Shown here: positions 11,035-21,224 of the stretch, piece by piece
Position numbering within the stretch: position 1 is the stretch's first letter
Layout of the letters: each line of letters begins with the position of its first letter
Assembly: GCA_958295665.1 (NCBI GenBank)
Contig: OY282560.1
Span: 309,237,236 to 309,301,235 of the forward strand
Length of the DNA: 64,000 nt
Source: Tipula vernalis
Lineage: Eukaryota > Arthropoda > Insecta > Diptera > Tipulidae
Reading direction: 5' to 3'
Translations under genes and position numbers: made by a program
Notes under the pieces: model-generated
The model's database searches: none
Seen by the model: the letters and a program-made list of their open reading frames with translations, nothing else
What the model was told of the DNA's origin: nothing

Positions 11035-14000
11035 AAGCATGTGAAGTTATCCCAGTTTTTCATCCCAGAAAAAATAAAAATGTTCATCAGGTAACACTAT
11101 CTCATCCCATCCCAGTTTTTTTTTTATACATATTAGAAATGCAAATAAAAAATAAAATGATGATTACATTTTTTCATCCCATCCCAGCTTTTTCTATATA
11201 GTGTATTTCGAATACAAAATATTCAATATAAAATAAATATAATTTTAAATTCTTTATTACCGAACTCATAAGAACTTAGTAGGCCGGAAATGATTCTTTA
11301 TATTTTGAGTTGGTAATAGTATAGACTAACTTTGGTGAAAATCTTAGATCAGCCGTATGGGTGCAATTTCCACAATCGGCCAACTTCCAAATGGGTTCAT
11401 ATAAAATAATCAAAATTTTAAATTCTTTATTACCGATCTCATAAGAACTTAGTAGGCCGGAAATGATTCTTTATATTTTGAGTTGGTAATAGTATAGACT
11501 AACTTTGGTGAAAATCTTAGATCAGCCGTATGGGTGCAATTTTCACAATCGGCCAACTTCCAAATGAGTTCATATAAAATAATCAAAATTTTAAATTCTT
11601 TATTACCGATCTCATAAGAACTTAGTAGGCCGGAAATGATTCTTTATAGTTTGAGTTGGTAATAGTATAGACTAACTTTGGTGAAAATCTTAGATCAGCC
11701 GTATGGGTGCAATTTTCACAATCGGCCAACTTCCAAATGAGTTCATATAAAATAATCAAAATTTTAAATTCTTTGTTACCGATCTCATAAGAACTTAGTA
11801 GGCCGGAAATGATGCTTTATATTTTTAATTGGCAATAGTATAGACTAACTTTGGTGAAAATCTTAGATCAGCCGTATGGGTGCAATTTTCACAATCGGCC
11901 AATTTCCAAATGAGTTCATATAAAATAATCAAAATTTTAAATTCTTTATTACCGATCTCATAAGAACTTAGTAGGCCGGAAATGATTCTTTATATTTTGA
12001 GTTGGTAATAGTATAGACTAACTTTGGTGAAAATCTTAGATCAGCCGTATGGGTGCAATTTCCACAATCGGCCAACTTCCAAATGAGTTCATATAAAATA
12101 ATCAAAATTTTAAATTCTTTATTACCGATCTCATAAGAACTTAGTAGGCCGGAAATGATTCTTTATATTTTGAGTTGGCAATAGTATAGACTAACTTTGG
12201 TGAAAATCTTAGATCAGCCGTATGGGTGCAATTTTCACAATCGGCCAACTTCCAAATGAGTTCATATAAAATAATCAAAATTTTAAATTCTTTATTACCG
12301 ATCTCATAAGAACTTAGTAGGCCGGAAATGATTCTTTATATTTTGAGTTGGTAATAGTATAGACTAACTTTGGTGAAAATCTTAGATCAGCCGTATGGGT
12401 GCAATTTCCACAATCGGCCAACTTCCAAATGAGTTCATATAAAATAATCAAAATTTTAAATTCTTTATTACCGATCTCATAAGAACTTAGTAGGCCGGAA
12501 ATGATTCTTTATATTTTGAGTTGGTAATAGTATAGACTAACTTTGGTGAAAATCTTAGATCAGCCGTATGGGTGCAATTTTCACAATCGGCCAACTTCCA
12601 AATGAGTTCATATAAAATAATCAAAATTTTAAATTCTTTGTTACCGATCTCATAAGAACTTAGTAGGCCGGAAATGATTCTTTATATTTTGAGTTGGCAA
12701 TAGTATAGACTAACTTTGGTGAAAATCTTAGATCAGCCGTATGGGTGCAATTTTCACAATCGGCCAATTTCCAAATGAGTTCATATAAAATAATCAAAAT
12801 TTTAAATTCTTTATTACCGATCTCATAAGAACTTAGTAGGCCGGAAATGATTCTTTATATTTTGAGTTGGTAATAGTATAGACTAACTTTGGTGAAAATC
12901 TTAGATCAGCCGTATGGGTGCAATTTCCACAATCGGCCAACTTCCAAATGAGTTCATATAAAATAATCAAAATTTTAAATTCTTTATTACCGATCTCATA
13001 AGAACTTAGTAGGCCGGAAATGATTCTTTATATTTTGAGTTGGCAATAGTATAGACTAACTTTGGTGAAAATCTTAGATCAGCCGTATGGGTGCAATTTT
13101 CACAATCGGCCAACTTCCAAATGAGTTCATATAAAATAATCAAAATTTTAAATTCTTTATTACCGATCTCATAAGAACTTAGTAGGCCGGAAATGATTCT
13201 TTATATTTTGAGTTGGCAATAGTATAGACTAACTTTGGTGAAAATCTTAGATCAGCCGTATGGGTGCAATTTTCACAATCGGCCAACTTCCAAATGAGTT
13301 CATATAAAATAATCAAAATTTTAAATTCTTTATTACCGATCTCATAAGAACTTAGTAGGCCGGAAATGATTCTTTATATTTTGAGTTGGTAATAGTATAG
13401 ACTAACTTTGGTGCAAATCTTAGATCAGCCGTATGGGTGCAATTTTCACAATCGGCCAACTTCCAAATGAGTTCATATAAAATAATCAAAATTTTAAATT
13501 CTTTGTTACCGATCTCATAAGAACTTAGTAGGCCGGAAATGATTCTTTATATTTTGAGTTGGCAATAGTATAGACTAACTTTGGTGAAAATCTTAGATCA
13601 GCCGTATGGGTGCAATTTTCACAATCGGCCAACTTCCAAATGAGTTCATATAAAATAATCAAAATTTTAAATTCTTTATTTCCGATCTCATAAGATCTTA
13701 GTAGGCCGGAAATCATTCTTTCTGATCTCTGTCTGATCTCTCCGATGTAATAGAAAACACGATTCTTTCTCTGTCTGATCTCTCCGATTTTATAAAAAAA
13801 CACGGACAGTATTACCAACTCAAAATATAAAGAATCTTTTCCGGCCTACTAAGTTCTTATGAGTTCGGTAATAAAGAATTTAAAATTATGTTTATTTTAT
13901 ATTGAATATTTTGTATTCGAAATACACTATATAGAAAAAGCTGGGATGGGATGAAAAAATGTAATCATCATTTTATTTTTTATTTGCATTTCTAACATGT

Positions 14001-14093
14001 ATAAAAAAAAAACTGGGATGGGATGAGATAGTGTTACCTGATGAACATTTTTATTTTTTCTGGGATGAAAAACTGGGATAACTTCACATGCTT
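11035..14093. mobile_element. Satellite-carrying TIR element (8-bp TSD), non-autonomous
   Basis: Length 3,059 bp. The left end AAGCATGTGAAGTTATCCCAG is the exact reverse complement of the right end, and the inverted arms extend about 283 bp (11035-11318 and 13811-14093). Between them lie about 14 head-to-tail copies of a 173-bp unit and a short unique spacer (13735-13810). The inner part of each arm matches the beginning of the unit, so the array probably grew from arm sequence. There is no transposase. An 8-bp duplication is typical of hAT-type and some P-type elements; assignment is inference. It is the youngest layer of the nest. Confidence 0.92.
11217..13734. repeat. 173-bp tandem satellite, about 14 units
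   Basis: The marker GGCCGG occurs at 11282, 11455, 11628 and so on to 13704: fourteen intervals, the end-to-end distance being exactly 14 x 173 bp, so there is no net indel across the array. Units differ by scattered substitutions (TTGGTAAT or TTGGCAAT, TTTCCAC or TTTTCAC, CTTTATTACC or CTTTGTTACC). The variant pattern partly repeats every five units. The minus-strand ORF at 13525-13818 lies inside it and is not a gene. Confidence 0.95.
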
Positions 14094-15146
14094 CTTTCAT
14101 CGATTAGCATGTCTTTAAATTTGTTGCATTCAAACAACCTATGGCACTCTTTGGGACATAAAGAGCATTCTGGTATTTCTGGATAGTTAGATGTTAGCTG
14201 TTTAGAAGAGACGACGTGGCTTCTAACACTTGATTTTTGCTGATTATATTGTGGATGAATACGCTTGCCTGCACTTTTTATGGAATCAAGCGCATCTATT
14301 CTTTGTGCAAGAAAATCAAAAAATTGTTTCACAGTAAGCATGTTGTATGTGGCCGAGATTTGAGCCCATTGACTCGTGGTTTCGCTGTCTAGTTTACTGA
14401 TTAGAATATGGATTAACCAGTGGTCTCTGGTTTCGGCTTCTTGACCTAAAGCTTTTAGTCCGCGTAGAATTTCATCAGATGTGTCCAAGAGTTGCCTCAC
14501 ATTCGTACTATTTGCAGTCGTCACGGATGGTTGAAACAATAAAATTTCTGATGAATGAGTAAATGGTATGTTTCTTCCTATCATAGCGATCTCGCAGTTT
14601 TTGTAATGCCTCGATATAATTCGCATCAGTGGTACTAAAATGTTTTAGTAGGCTTGCGGCTTCTCCCCTTAATGATCCCTTGAGATACTGCAGTTTTTGT
14701 GATGAAGTAATTCTTGGGTTGTCGTGAATGGTTGCACAAAATAAGTCATGAAACGACTGCCAATCGGTGTAGTCGCCTGTGAATATCGGGATAGACAATT
14801 TAGGGAGTTTCACATCCATATGCATTACTCCTGCTGACGTGTCAAGTAGGGTGTCGTTGAGAGATGTAGTTGGTTCAGCTTTTCTTCTGAGTGCTAAATT
14901 TAACCCGGCTACTACTTTTTAGTAATTGTCTTCAAACTCTGGATCCAATTCTTCGTCGTTTTTTATGGTAACTATTTTGTCTTCCGTTTCGTTAAATTCC
15001 GATCGGTATCTTTCAACGTTAGCTAATCTCGCCCTTATATCTTCTATACTTGTGGTATCGGTTATGGCGTTAATGAAGTTTATTAATTTTGTCATGTTAC
15101 CCTTTATGTACGCACGCCTTTTCTTCAAGGTATTGAGTTCAGCCAT
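14094..15146 (-). pseudogene. BEL 2 gag
   Basis: Starts at 15146 with MAELNTLKKRRAYIKG, very like the start of the BEL at 60301 (MADLNALKKQR), so the start is well supported. The frame runs to about 14575 with one in-frame TAA at 14916-14918, in a position where the other copy has tyrosine (NYYKVV). PKLSIPIFTGDYTDWQSF and LKGSLRGEAASLL are the DUF1759 gag block. A frameshift near 14575 leads to 14084-14560, with LLDTSDEILRGLKALG and a zinc-finger-like CSLCPKECHRLFEC. Gag would form the particle shell. The frame then joins pol across the satellite element. Confidence 0.85.
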
Positions 15147-15416
15147 TTTATTTTTTTTTTTTGTTTACGCACTATTAATTTCACTTCACAAATTATGTAC
15201 TTTAATTATTACACTTTCGTTTCCCGATAATATTAAATGGTTGGTAACGTGTTCGAAACAATACGTGAAGTAACACAGTGGATATTTATTGAATAATAGA
15301 TTTATGGATTGAAACACAATTATAGTTTTATCAAGTTTATTTAGTTTTTAGATAATGAAATGCGATACTTGCGGTTTTATGAAGGTGTGTTTTCCAAAAT
15401 GTAGGTTATGTTTGCT

Positions 15417-15434
15417 ATCCGGCTCGAAGGACCA
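15417..15434 (-). other. BEL 2 primer-binding site
   Basis: On the minus strand TGGTCCTTCGAGCCGGAT follows the LTR end ...AAACA after two bases. The same motif follows the LTR of the BEL at 59890-59907 on the plus strand. Two independent elements with the same site at the same place make it a good primer-site call; the tRNA species is not determined. Confidence 0.75.
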
Positions 15435-15436
15435 TA

Positions 15437-16195
15437 TGTTTCGCACCAAACTCTGGTATCACGATCAAAACAGACTTGGTACGAAATTGAAGATAGTAGA
15501 TTGATTGATGGCTATAGGTATGCCAATATTCACTTAATAAAAATTCCTCGGCTTCGGTTTGATTTAATTTTTATTAATTTTATTTTTTGACTTCACGGTA
15601 TGGTGGTTGAATTAAGAAGAATTTTATTTTCTATTTTTACCACTTATGAAAATGTCATTTACAAAAGGTATAAATTAGTTTGCATATTTTGCATATTTTC
15701 GATAGATGGCTATCAAAGGGTATAAATTAATTTACATATTTTACATATTTTCGATAGATGGCTATCTCAGACAAGAATATTGAATCAAATAGATTTATAC
15801 ATAAATTTGACGCTAGATGTCTATGTGGTTACAATAGAGAATGCAATTTACAATGTTTATGTGGTTGTTCAATAAGTTTTAAGGTAAACAAAAATACGTT
15901 ATTTTTGTTTGCCTTATTACAATAAATTTTAAATATGGTAATGTGAACTATAGCCACTTTTGTGATTAAAGATAGGTATTTTTGAGATATAACATTACAT
16001 AATATATATAATTTTAATACATGAACTAATTTAATTTAATTTTTTATTTTGTTAGTTTAGGTTACTGCATACTGGAGATTATCAACAAGTCACAGGTTGG
16101 TATGAAAATTGCTTTGAATTGTTTTCACACGTTAATTTGATTTATTTTCTTTTAGGTATCATCTTATGAATAAATCGATTGTGTCTACAACAACA
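15437..16195 (-). repeat. BEL 2 5' LTR
   Basis: Read on the minus strand it begins TGTTGTTGTAGACAC at 16195 and ends GGTGCGAAACA at 15437, about 759 bp with TG...CA ends. The outer boundary coincides with the point where transposon sequence shared with 30580-30767 resumes. There is no 3' LTR to compare with. It includes a 52-bp direct duplication at 15667-15770. Confidence 0.65.
15667..15770. repeat. 52-bp tandem duplication
   Basis: Two adjacent copies of GGTATAAATTARTTTRCATA...TCGATAGATGGCTATC start at 15667 and 15719, differing by a few G/A changes. They lie within the BEL LTR and may have duplicated a TATAAA-like promoter region. Confidence 0.85.
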
Positions 16196-16986
16196 TATTT
16201 TTTAGAAGCTTTTTTAGTGGTATAACTTTTCACTGATTTCCATAGAAATCCATAGTAAAAATGGTGTTTTTTAGCTTCAAGTTTTTCAATGAAAAACGCA
16301 AAAAAATTATAAAATGTTTATATAAAAGTTTTCTACATATCTTTAAGAACAATATACAAGAAGGCCATATTGGTATTGAGTAAATATTAATTGCAGAAAT
16401 ATTAAAATTAAATTATTTCTAAAATATATTTTTTCGAACTTTCATTTTGAAAAATACATCAAAGTTGGCTCTGACAAATTAAAATAATACTTGCTTAATT
16501 TATCTTTAGTTTCACTAGTGTACGTAAGATGTCTAAAATGGTTACAGAAAAATACGAAAAAAAATTATTTAATCGCAAAATTATACACGTTCCTATAGTT
16601 TGTAAATTTGTTTTGCTTTTCCTACAATTTTTGAACTTGAAATTTCCCCAGGTGGTAAGTTTTGGTAGGATTTTTCCAAATTTTTACGGCCATGACTGCC
16701 AACCAAATGAATCGTAGTAAGCTTTTGACCAGAATGCTGTCGTTACGAATTTTTTTTTTAATATTTTGGTTTAAATAAATCAATTATTACAAGAAAATGA
16801 AAACAATTAACTTAAACGATATTCATATATGTTGAAATTCAAACATTTATGAAAGTATTTCAGAAATCATAATTAAGAATTTGAAACGTATTCTTTTAAA
16901 AATTTGTTTTAGGAAAAAAGATTTCTAATTCCCTTATAAAAGCTCAGATTTTTTGATTATGGCTCTATAAAATACAGGGTGCTCTG
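16196..16986. other. Body and right end of the CAGAGCC transposon
   Basis: No coding capacity beyond a lysine- and phenylalanine-rich chance ORF at 16529-16717. The stretch from TTTTTTAGAAGCTTTTTTAG (about 16198) to about 16360 is shared with 30580-30720 in inverted orientation. The right TIR ends GCTCTG at 16986. Confidence 0.65.
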
Positions 16987-16993
16987 GTAAAAC

Positions 16994-17123
16994 ACATCGA
17001 CATAAAGTACAAATTTGCACATGATCACATACTATAGATTCAAGGTAAGAAACTGCTACATATTGCCCTACTGAACAGATGATCGCAGATATGTTAACAA
17101 AAGCTCTGGATGGACCAAGGTGA
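16994..17123 (+). pseudogene. copia RNase H C-terminus, displaced downstream piece
   Basis: Residues KHIDIKYKFAHDHIL directly continue the YHQRVK block that ends at 9022, and in another frame YCPTEQMIADMLTKALDGPR is the standard copia pol terminus. The two halves are separated by the 8-kb insertion. A frameshift lies near 17040. The palindromic element starts just after the stop at 17121-17123. Confidence 0.88.
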
Positions 17124-17130
17124 ACTAAAC
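17124..17130. repeat. 7-bp target duplication of palindromic element (ACTAAAC)
   Basis: ACTAAAC precedes the element end CAAAGCC at 17131 and is repeated at 19291-19297 after GGCTTTG. This supports insertion as a discrete mobile element. Confidence 0.85.
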
Positions 17131-19290
17131 CAAAGCCAACTTAATAAATAAAGCCTCCATGATGAAAACAAGCTTTTTTTAAGGTATCAAAAAATCCAAA
17201 AGAAAATGTTTATTCCATAGTTTTTATATGGAGAGATATGACCTCAGTTTATTCAAAATATGTTAATGAAAATTGACTCGAAATTAATTTTAATTTGATT
17301 CAATTGAAACTATAAACTATATTTTCCACCTGACTTGGACGATTTTTTCGTGAGCTTTTCCAATTTACGGTAATAATGATAACAAAATAAGATATTTTAT
17401 ATCTGAAAAAGCTTAAAAATAGAGTACATGCATGTAAAAAAGAGATATAAATATAAAGGAAAAGGCGCGACGTTTACAATAATAAACATGACAAACAATA
17501 TAGAAACAAGGTAAACATAAGAGAAATGAAGCAAATACATAATATGAAGCATATTATCAGATGACAGCAAATAAAAAGCAAAGCCTACTTATAAATAATA
17601 AAAATGATATTTTCAAAATTTGTTGTTTTTTTTTTGTTTGTGACAAAAAGTGTTTTTTCCCTTTACGTGTTGACCTTGTTCGTATATTTTTTGTTATTTT
17701 ATTATTGTAAATGTCGTGCCATTTCCTATTTCATATGTTTATCTCTTTTTTATATTTGTGTACCTACTCTATTTTTAAGCTTTTTTAGAAAATCAAATAT
17801 TTTATTTCATTATTCCTGGCGGGAAATTGTCAATTATTTACCCAATAATTCGACAAGAAACATTTAGTTGTATGTACATCAAAATGTTTCTTGGCGAATT
17901 AAGCCTGAATTCCACTGTGAATAATTGACTGAACTGACTTCAAGTCGAAAGAAGACAAAAAAAGAAAAATCCATTGGAGTGACAAAGATAAAGCATGTTT
18001 TTTTTATTTTTTTTATAGCACAAATATCTTGATAAATTTTGACAGCGACAGCAAAAAATAAAAAAAATAAATTTTTGGTTATCACTTGGAGTTTTAATTT
18101 GGCTTTTTCACCACCAATAAATTATTTAAAAAAAAACGATTACTTTATTAAATTGCCAATAATAGTATTTAGCGATATTATCACAATTGATCCCAATTTT
18201 TCACAATTTAACTGTACCCAAACTTTATATTTTTTTATTATCACAGCTATTTTAGAAGCAACCACCAAAAAAAATTATGACAATTACCATAAAACTAACA
18301 AACTTTTAATTATCTTAGTGTGCGGAAAAAAATTTGCGTTCGTACACAAAATTTGTGTGCGTATATTAGTTGGATAACCATAAAATGACCTCGATTTTGA
18401 TAATTTTTGACCATAATTATGGCGATCCACTAATACAAACACACATTTGATGTAAATAAAATCTTGACTGACTTCGTTTTGTGTTTCTTTCACACAACCA
18501 TCGATTTTATATTTTTATCTCGCTTTATTTTGACTGACAAACTTTTATTCGCAATGGAATTCAGGCTTTATTGGTAAATAATTGACAATTTCCTGCCAGG
18601 AATAATGAAATAAAATATTTGATTTTCTAAAAAAGCTTAAAAATAGAGTAGGTACACAAATATAAAAAAGAGATAAACATATGAAATAGGAAATGGCACG
18701 ACATTTACAATAATAAAATAACAAAAAATATACGAACAAGGTCAACACGTAAAGGGAAAAAACACTTTTTGTCACGAACAAAAAAAACAACAAATTTTGA
18801 AAATAATATTTTTATTATTTATAAGTAGGCTTTGCTTTTTATTTGCTGTCATCTGATAATATGCTTCATATTATGTATTTGCTTCATTTCTCTTATGTTT
18901 ACCTTGTTTCTATATTGTTTGTCATGTTTATTATTGTAAACGTCGCGCCTTTTCCTTTTTATTTATATCTCTTTTTTACATGCATGTACTCTATTTTTAA
19001 GCTTTTTCAGATATAAAATATCTTATTTTGTTATCATTATTACCGTAAATTGGAAAAGCTCACGAAAAAATCATCCAAGTCAGGTGGAAAATAAAGTTTA
19101 TAGTTTCAATTGAATCAAAATAAAATTAATTTCGAGTCAATTTTCATTAATATATTTTGAATAAACTGAGGTCATATCTCTCCATATAAAAACTATGGAA
19201 TAAACATTTTCTTTTGGATTTTTTGATACCTTAAAAAAAGCTTTTAAAAAAATATCGTCAACATGGAGGCTTTTTATTAAGTTGGCTTTG
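17131..19290. mobile_element. 2.16-kb palindromic TIR element (7-bp TSD)
   Basis: The arms 17131-17926 and 18545-19290 are reverse complements with few differences. The ends are CAAAGCCAACTTAATAAA and its complement. A spacer of about 620 bp (17927-18544) is unique AT-rich sequence without a recognisable gene. Mirror ORFs in both arms (17604-17867 + and 18545-18793 -) encode the same F/Y/L-rich peptide only because the arms are inverted copies; I see no transposase motif. The CARAGCC start, a second ARAGCC about 18 bp in, and the 7-bp TSD resemble the element at 9030-16986. Confidence 0.88.
17848..17900. repeat. 53-bp hairpin present in one arm only
   Basis: Relative to the right arm, the left arm carries 53 extra bases with inverted ends ATTCGACAAGAAACATTT and AAATGTTTCTTGGCGAAT (18 bp, one mismatch). 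The loop is about 17 nt. It is either a tiny mobile hairpin inserted after the arms formed or a loss from the right arm. Confidence 0.75.
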
Positions 19291-19297
19291 ACTAAAC

Positions 19298-21220
19298 TTA
19301 TTATTTTAATTCAATTTAATTTATTCCTACAAAATTGGTTTTCCTGGAAAGGTTAGTTTTTAACTATAGATGATTTAAAAAGAAATTCGGATTAAACTTT
19401 TAATTTGTTTTAAGCGAAAATTCGTATTAAATGGTCAATGTGAGGGAAATGGTTAATTTATTATGAAAAGTTATTTATTTATTAAAACGACATTCGGGTC
19501 ATTTTATTAAGTATTAAGTAACTAGATTTTTGATTGATTTTGTATGGAAAATGTGACATTTTATGTCACTTTTCAAACCTTCCGCAAATAGTATTATGAA
19601 TTTAAAACATTTCTTGTACTTTTAGCATAGTACATACAGTTGATATAAAAAAAATATGTTTACTAACGTCACATATTTGTTGGCAATAAAATAGCCAAAT
19701 GATGACGCTGATCCAGTTTCCACCAGACAAATGCGATACGAAATTACAATTTTTCCTATTTATACATTTAATGAATCATACATGCATCAATAGCCATAAA
19801 TAATGCTTGCTTACTTTTTCTGCTTTAAACCGGAAATTTACATTAGCATATACTCATACAAATATAGACATACATACTTATATAATCTTATCTAGAACAA
19901 ATACCCATCTTAATTAATGAGACAAAAAATAACTTAACATTGACCTCTCAACCTCCTAATATATTGTATATTTTAGTTTTTTTCATCACCTCTGTCTGCG
20001 TAGTATAGAGCTATTCGGTCGCACGCATAACAATCGAAAACATAATTTAGAATTTTATTGTGGCTATATATTACTAGCTTTGACAAAGACAATAAATATT
20101 TTTGTTATCACAATATTCTTATCCGACCCATATTTAAAAAATACAACAACGTATTATAAAAGTAACAATAAAATGTTGCTAACTATTTTAATTATTAAGT
20201 TTAAAAATATAAACCCAAGTTTATATTGTGTGCGGTACATTACAACACAAGAAAATGTTTTCATTGAAGAAGATTTTCTAATTAAATTAAATATTAGCAA
20301 AATTTTTTTTGTTCTTTTTATTCATATCGATCGGTATTGATTAGTTAGTTATGCGTTGTATATTTTTAGGTACATGAATGAAATTTATAAGGCAAAACCT
20401 AAATGATCATTTGGAAAATTTTGATTTATTTAAAGAGCAAGTTTAGGATAGGGCTTGCAATCTCGTGCTTTCGGGATTAGTCCCGGGAATAATGTAGCTC
20501 TGTTTCTTTAAAAAAGAAATTGACTTACATTGTATACCGATATACTTATACCGCCCTCGGATGTAAATTGCGTATGTATTGGAAAAAATGGAACCTAACC
20601 ACAGCTAACGAGCTAACACACAAAACATATTTAAGATAAAAGAATAAAATCCCCGACCTAAAAAATTTATAGTAATTGTACAAAAAATGATATTTTGGTG
20701 TAGGTTCACATTCGATGGTCAATAACAGGCCATCGTAGAGATCTCTACCTGAAAGTGAAATAAGGCCAAATGTGTGTGTATGTTTAGTAGATAATTTGTA
20801 GTGATCATCATATTAGCACGACCCTCAACAGACCAGTTATCGATTTTAAAGTAAAACCGTTTACTAAAAATTATTTAGAGTGGATTTTCAATGGGCAATG
20901 AAAGGCCATCGTAGATATGTATGTCTTAGAGTGTTACTTGATAAGAGCAACATTTATTGTGAGCAAATACATCAATGGTTGTAATCGTTATTACAGTTTG
21001 GAAACGATAAATCATTTATGGGTTAACTCTATTGTGGGAGTAAGAATCCAAAATATTTTCTGCCAAGTCGTCATGAATCTCCCATAATTCAGTTTTTCTT
21101 TTAATATAAGCTATGTAATGGCATGGAGAGTTTCGAATTTGGGCCTTTTGGAAGTGAATAATACCAACTAGTAAAATATGTTTGGTTCCCAAAACAAGTC
21201 TCGCTGTAATTTCATTCAGT
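19298..21220. other. AT-rich spacer, no gene seen
   Basis: No element motif, RNA gene or credible ORF. The 86-residue ORF at 20080-20340 has AT-driven composition and no domain I recognise. Two short related segments containing GGCCATCGTAGA occur near 20729 and 20907. The copia 3' LTR is not found here, so that element is truncated. Confidence 0.55.
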
Positions 21221-21224
21221 TTAA

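Larger units (their letters stand above)
9066..16195 (-). mobile_element. BEL/Pao retrotransposon 2, 3'-truncated, with satellite element inside
   Basis: On the minus strand: LTR (16195-15437), primer site, gag (15146 onward), zinc knuckle, protease, RT, shortened RNase H region and integrase zinc-binding region, stopping at about 9066 where the similarity ends within HLHAGP. The integrase core and 3' LTR are missing. It sits about 30 bp inside the left end of the CAGAGCC transposon, and is itself interrupted by the element at 11035-14093. Outside the insert the pol reads as one long frame, so it is less decayed than BEL 1. Confidence 0.85.
9030..16986. mobile_element. TIR transposon (CAGAGCC ends, 7-bp TSD) split by BEL
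   Basis: The left end CAGAGCCTTC...TATAGAGCCATAATC and the reverse complement of the right end, CAGAGCACCC...TATAGAGCCATAATC, match over about 30 bp with a divergent middle. Without the BEL insert (about 9063-16195) the element would be roughly 0.8 kb and has no coding capacity, so it is non-autonomous. The stretch at 16196-16360 reappears next to a similar TIR in inverted orientation at 30580-30767, showing that it is the original left subterminal region displaced by the BEL insertion. The 7-bp TSD and CA start may place it in the P superfamily (1360/Galileo branch), which is inference. Confidence 0.8.

Noticed and set aside
11217..13734. Regular direct repeats that might suggest a CRISPR array
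   Set aside because: Units are 173 bp head to tail with no variable spacers, in an insect-type genome, and lie in a TIR element.
13525..13818. 97-residue minus-strand ORF
   Set aside because: Lies inside satellite units and their spacer; composition reflects the repeat.
17604..18793. Two ORFs encoding the same F/Y/L-rich peptide on opposite strands
   Set aside because: They are identical because the arms are inverted copies; low-complexity AT-rich translation with no domain.
20080..20340. 86-residue plus-strand ORF
   Set aside because: AT-driven composition, no motif, no supporting context.
20700..20920. Two similar segments with GGCCATCGTAGA that could be regulatory
   Set aside because: Only about 25 bp alike, with no further structure; noted in the spacer entry only.
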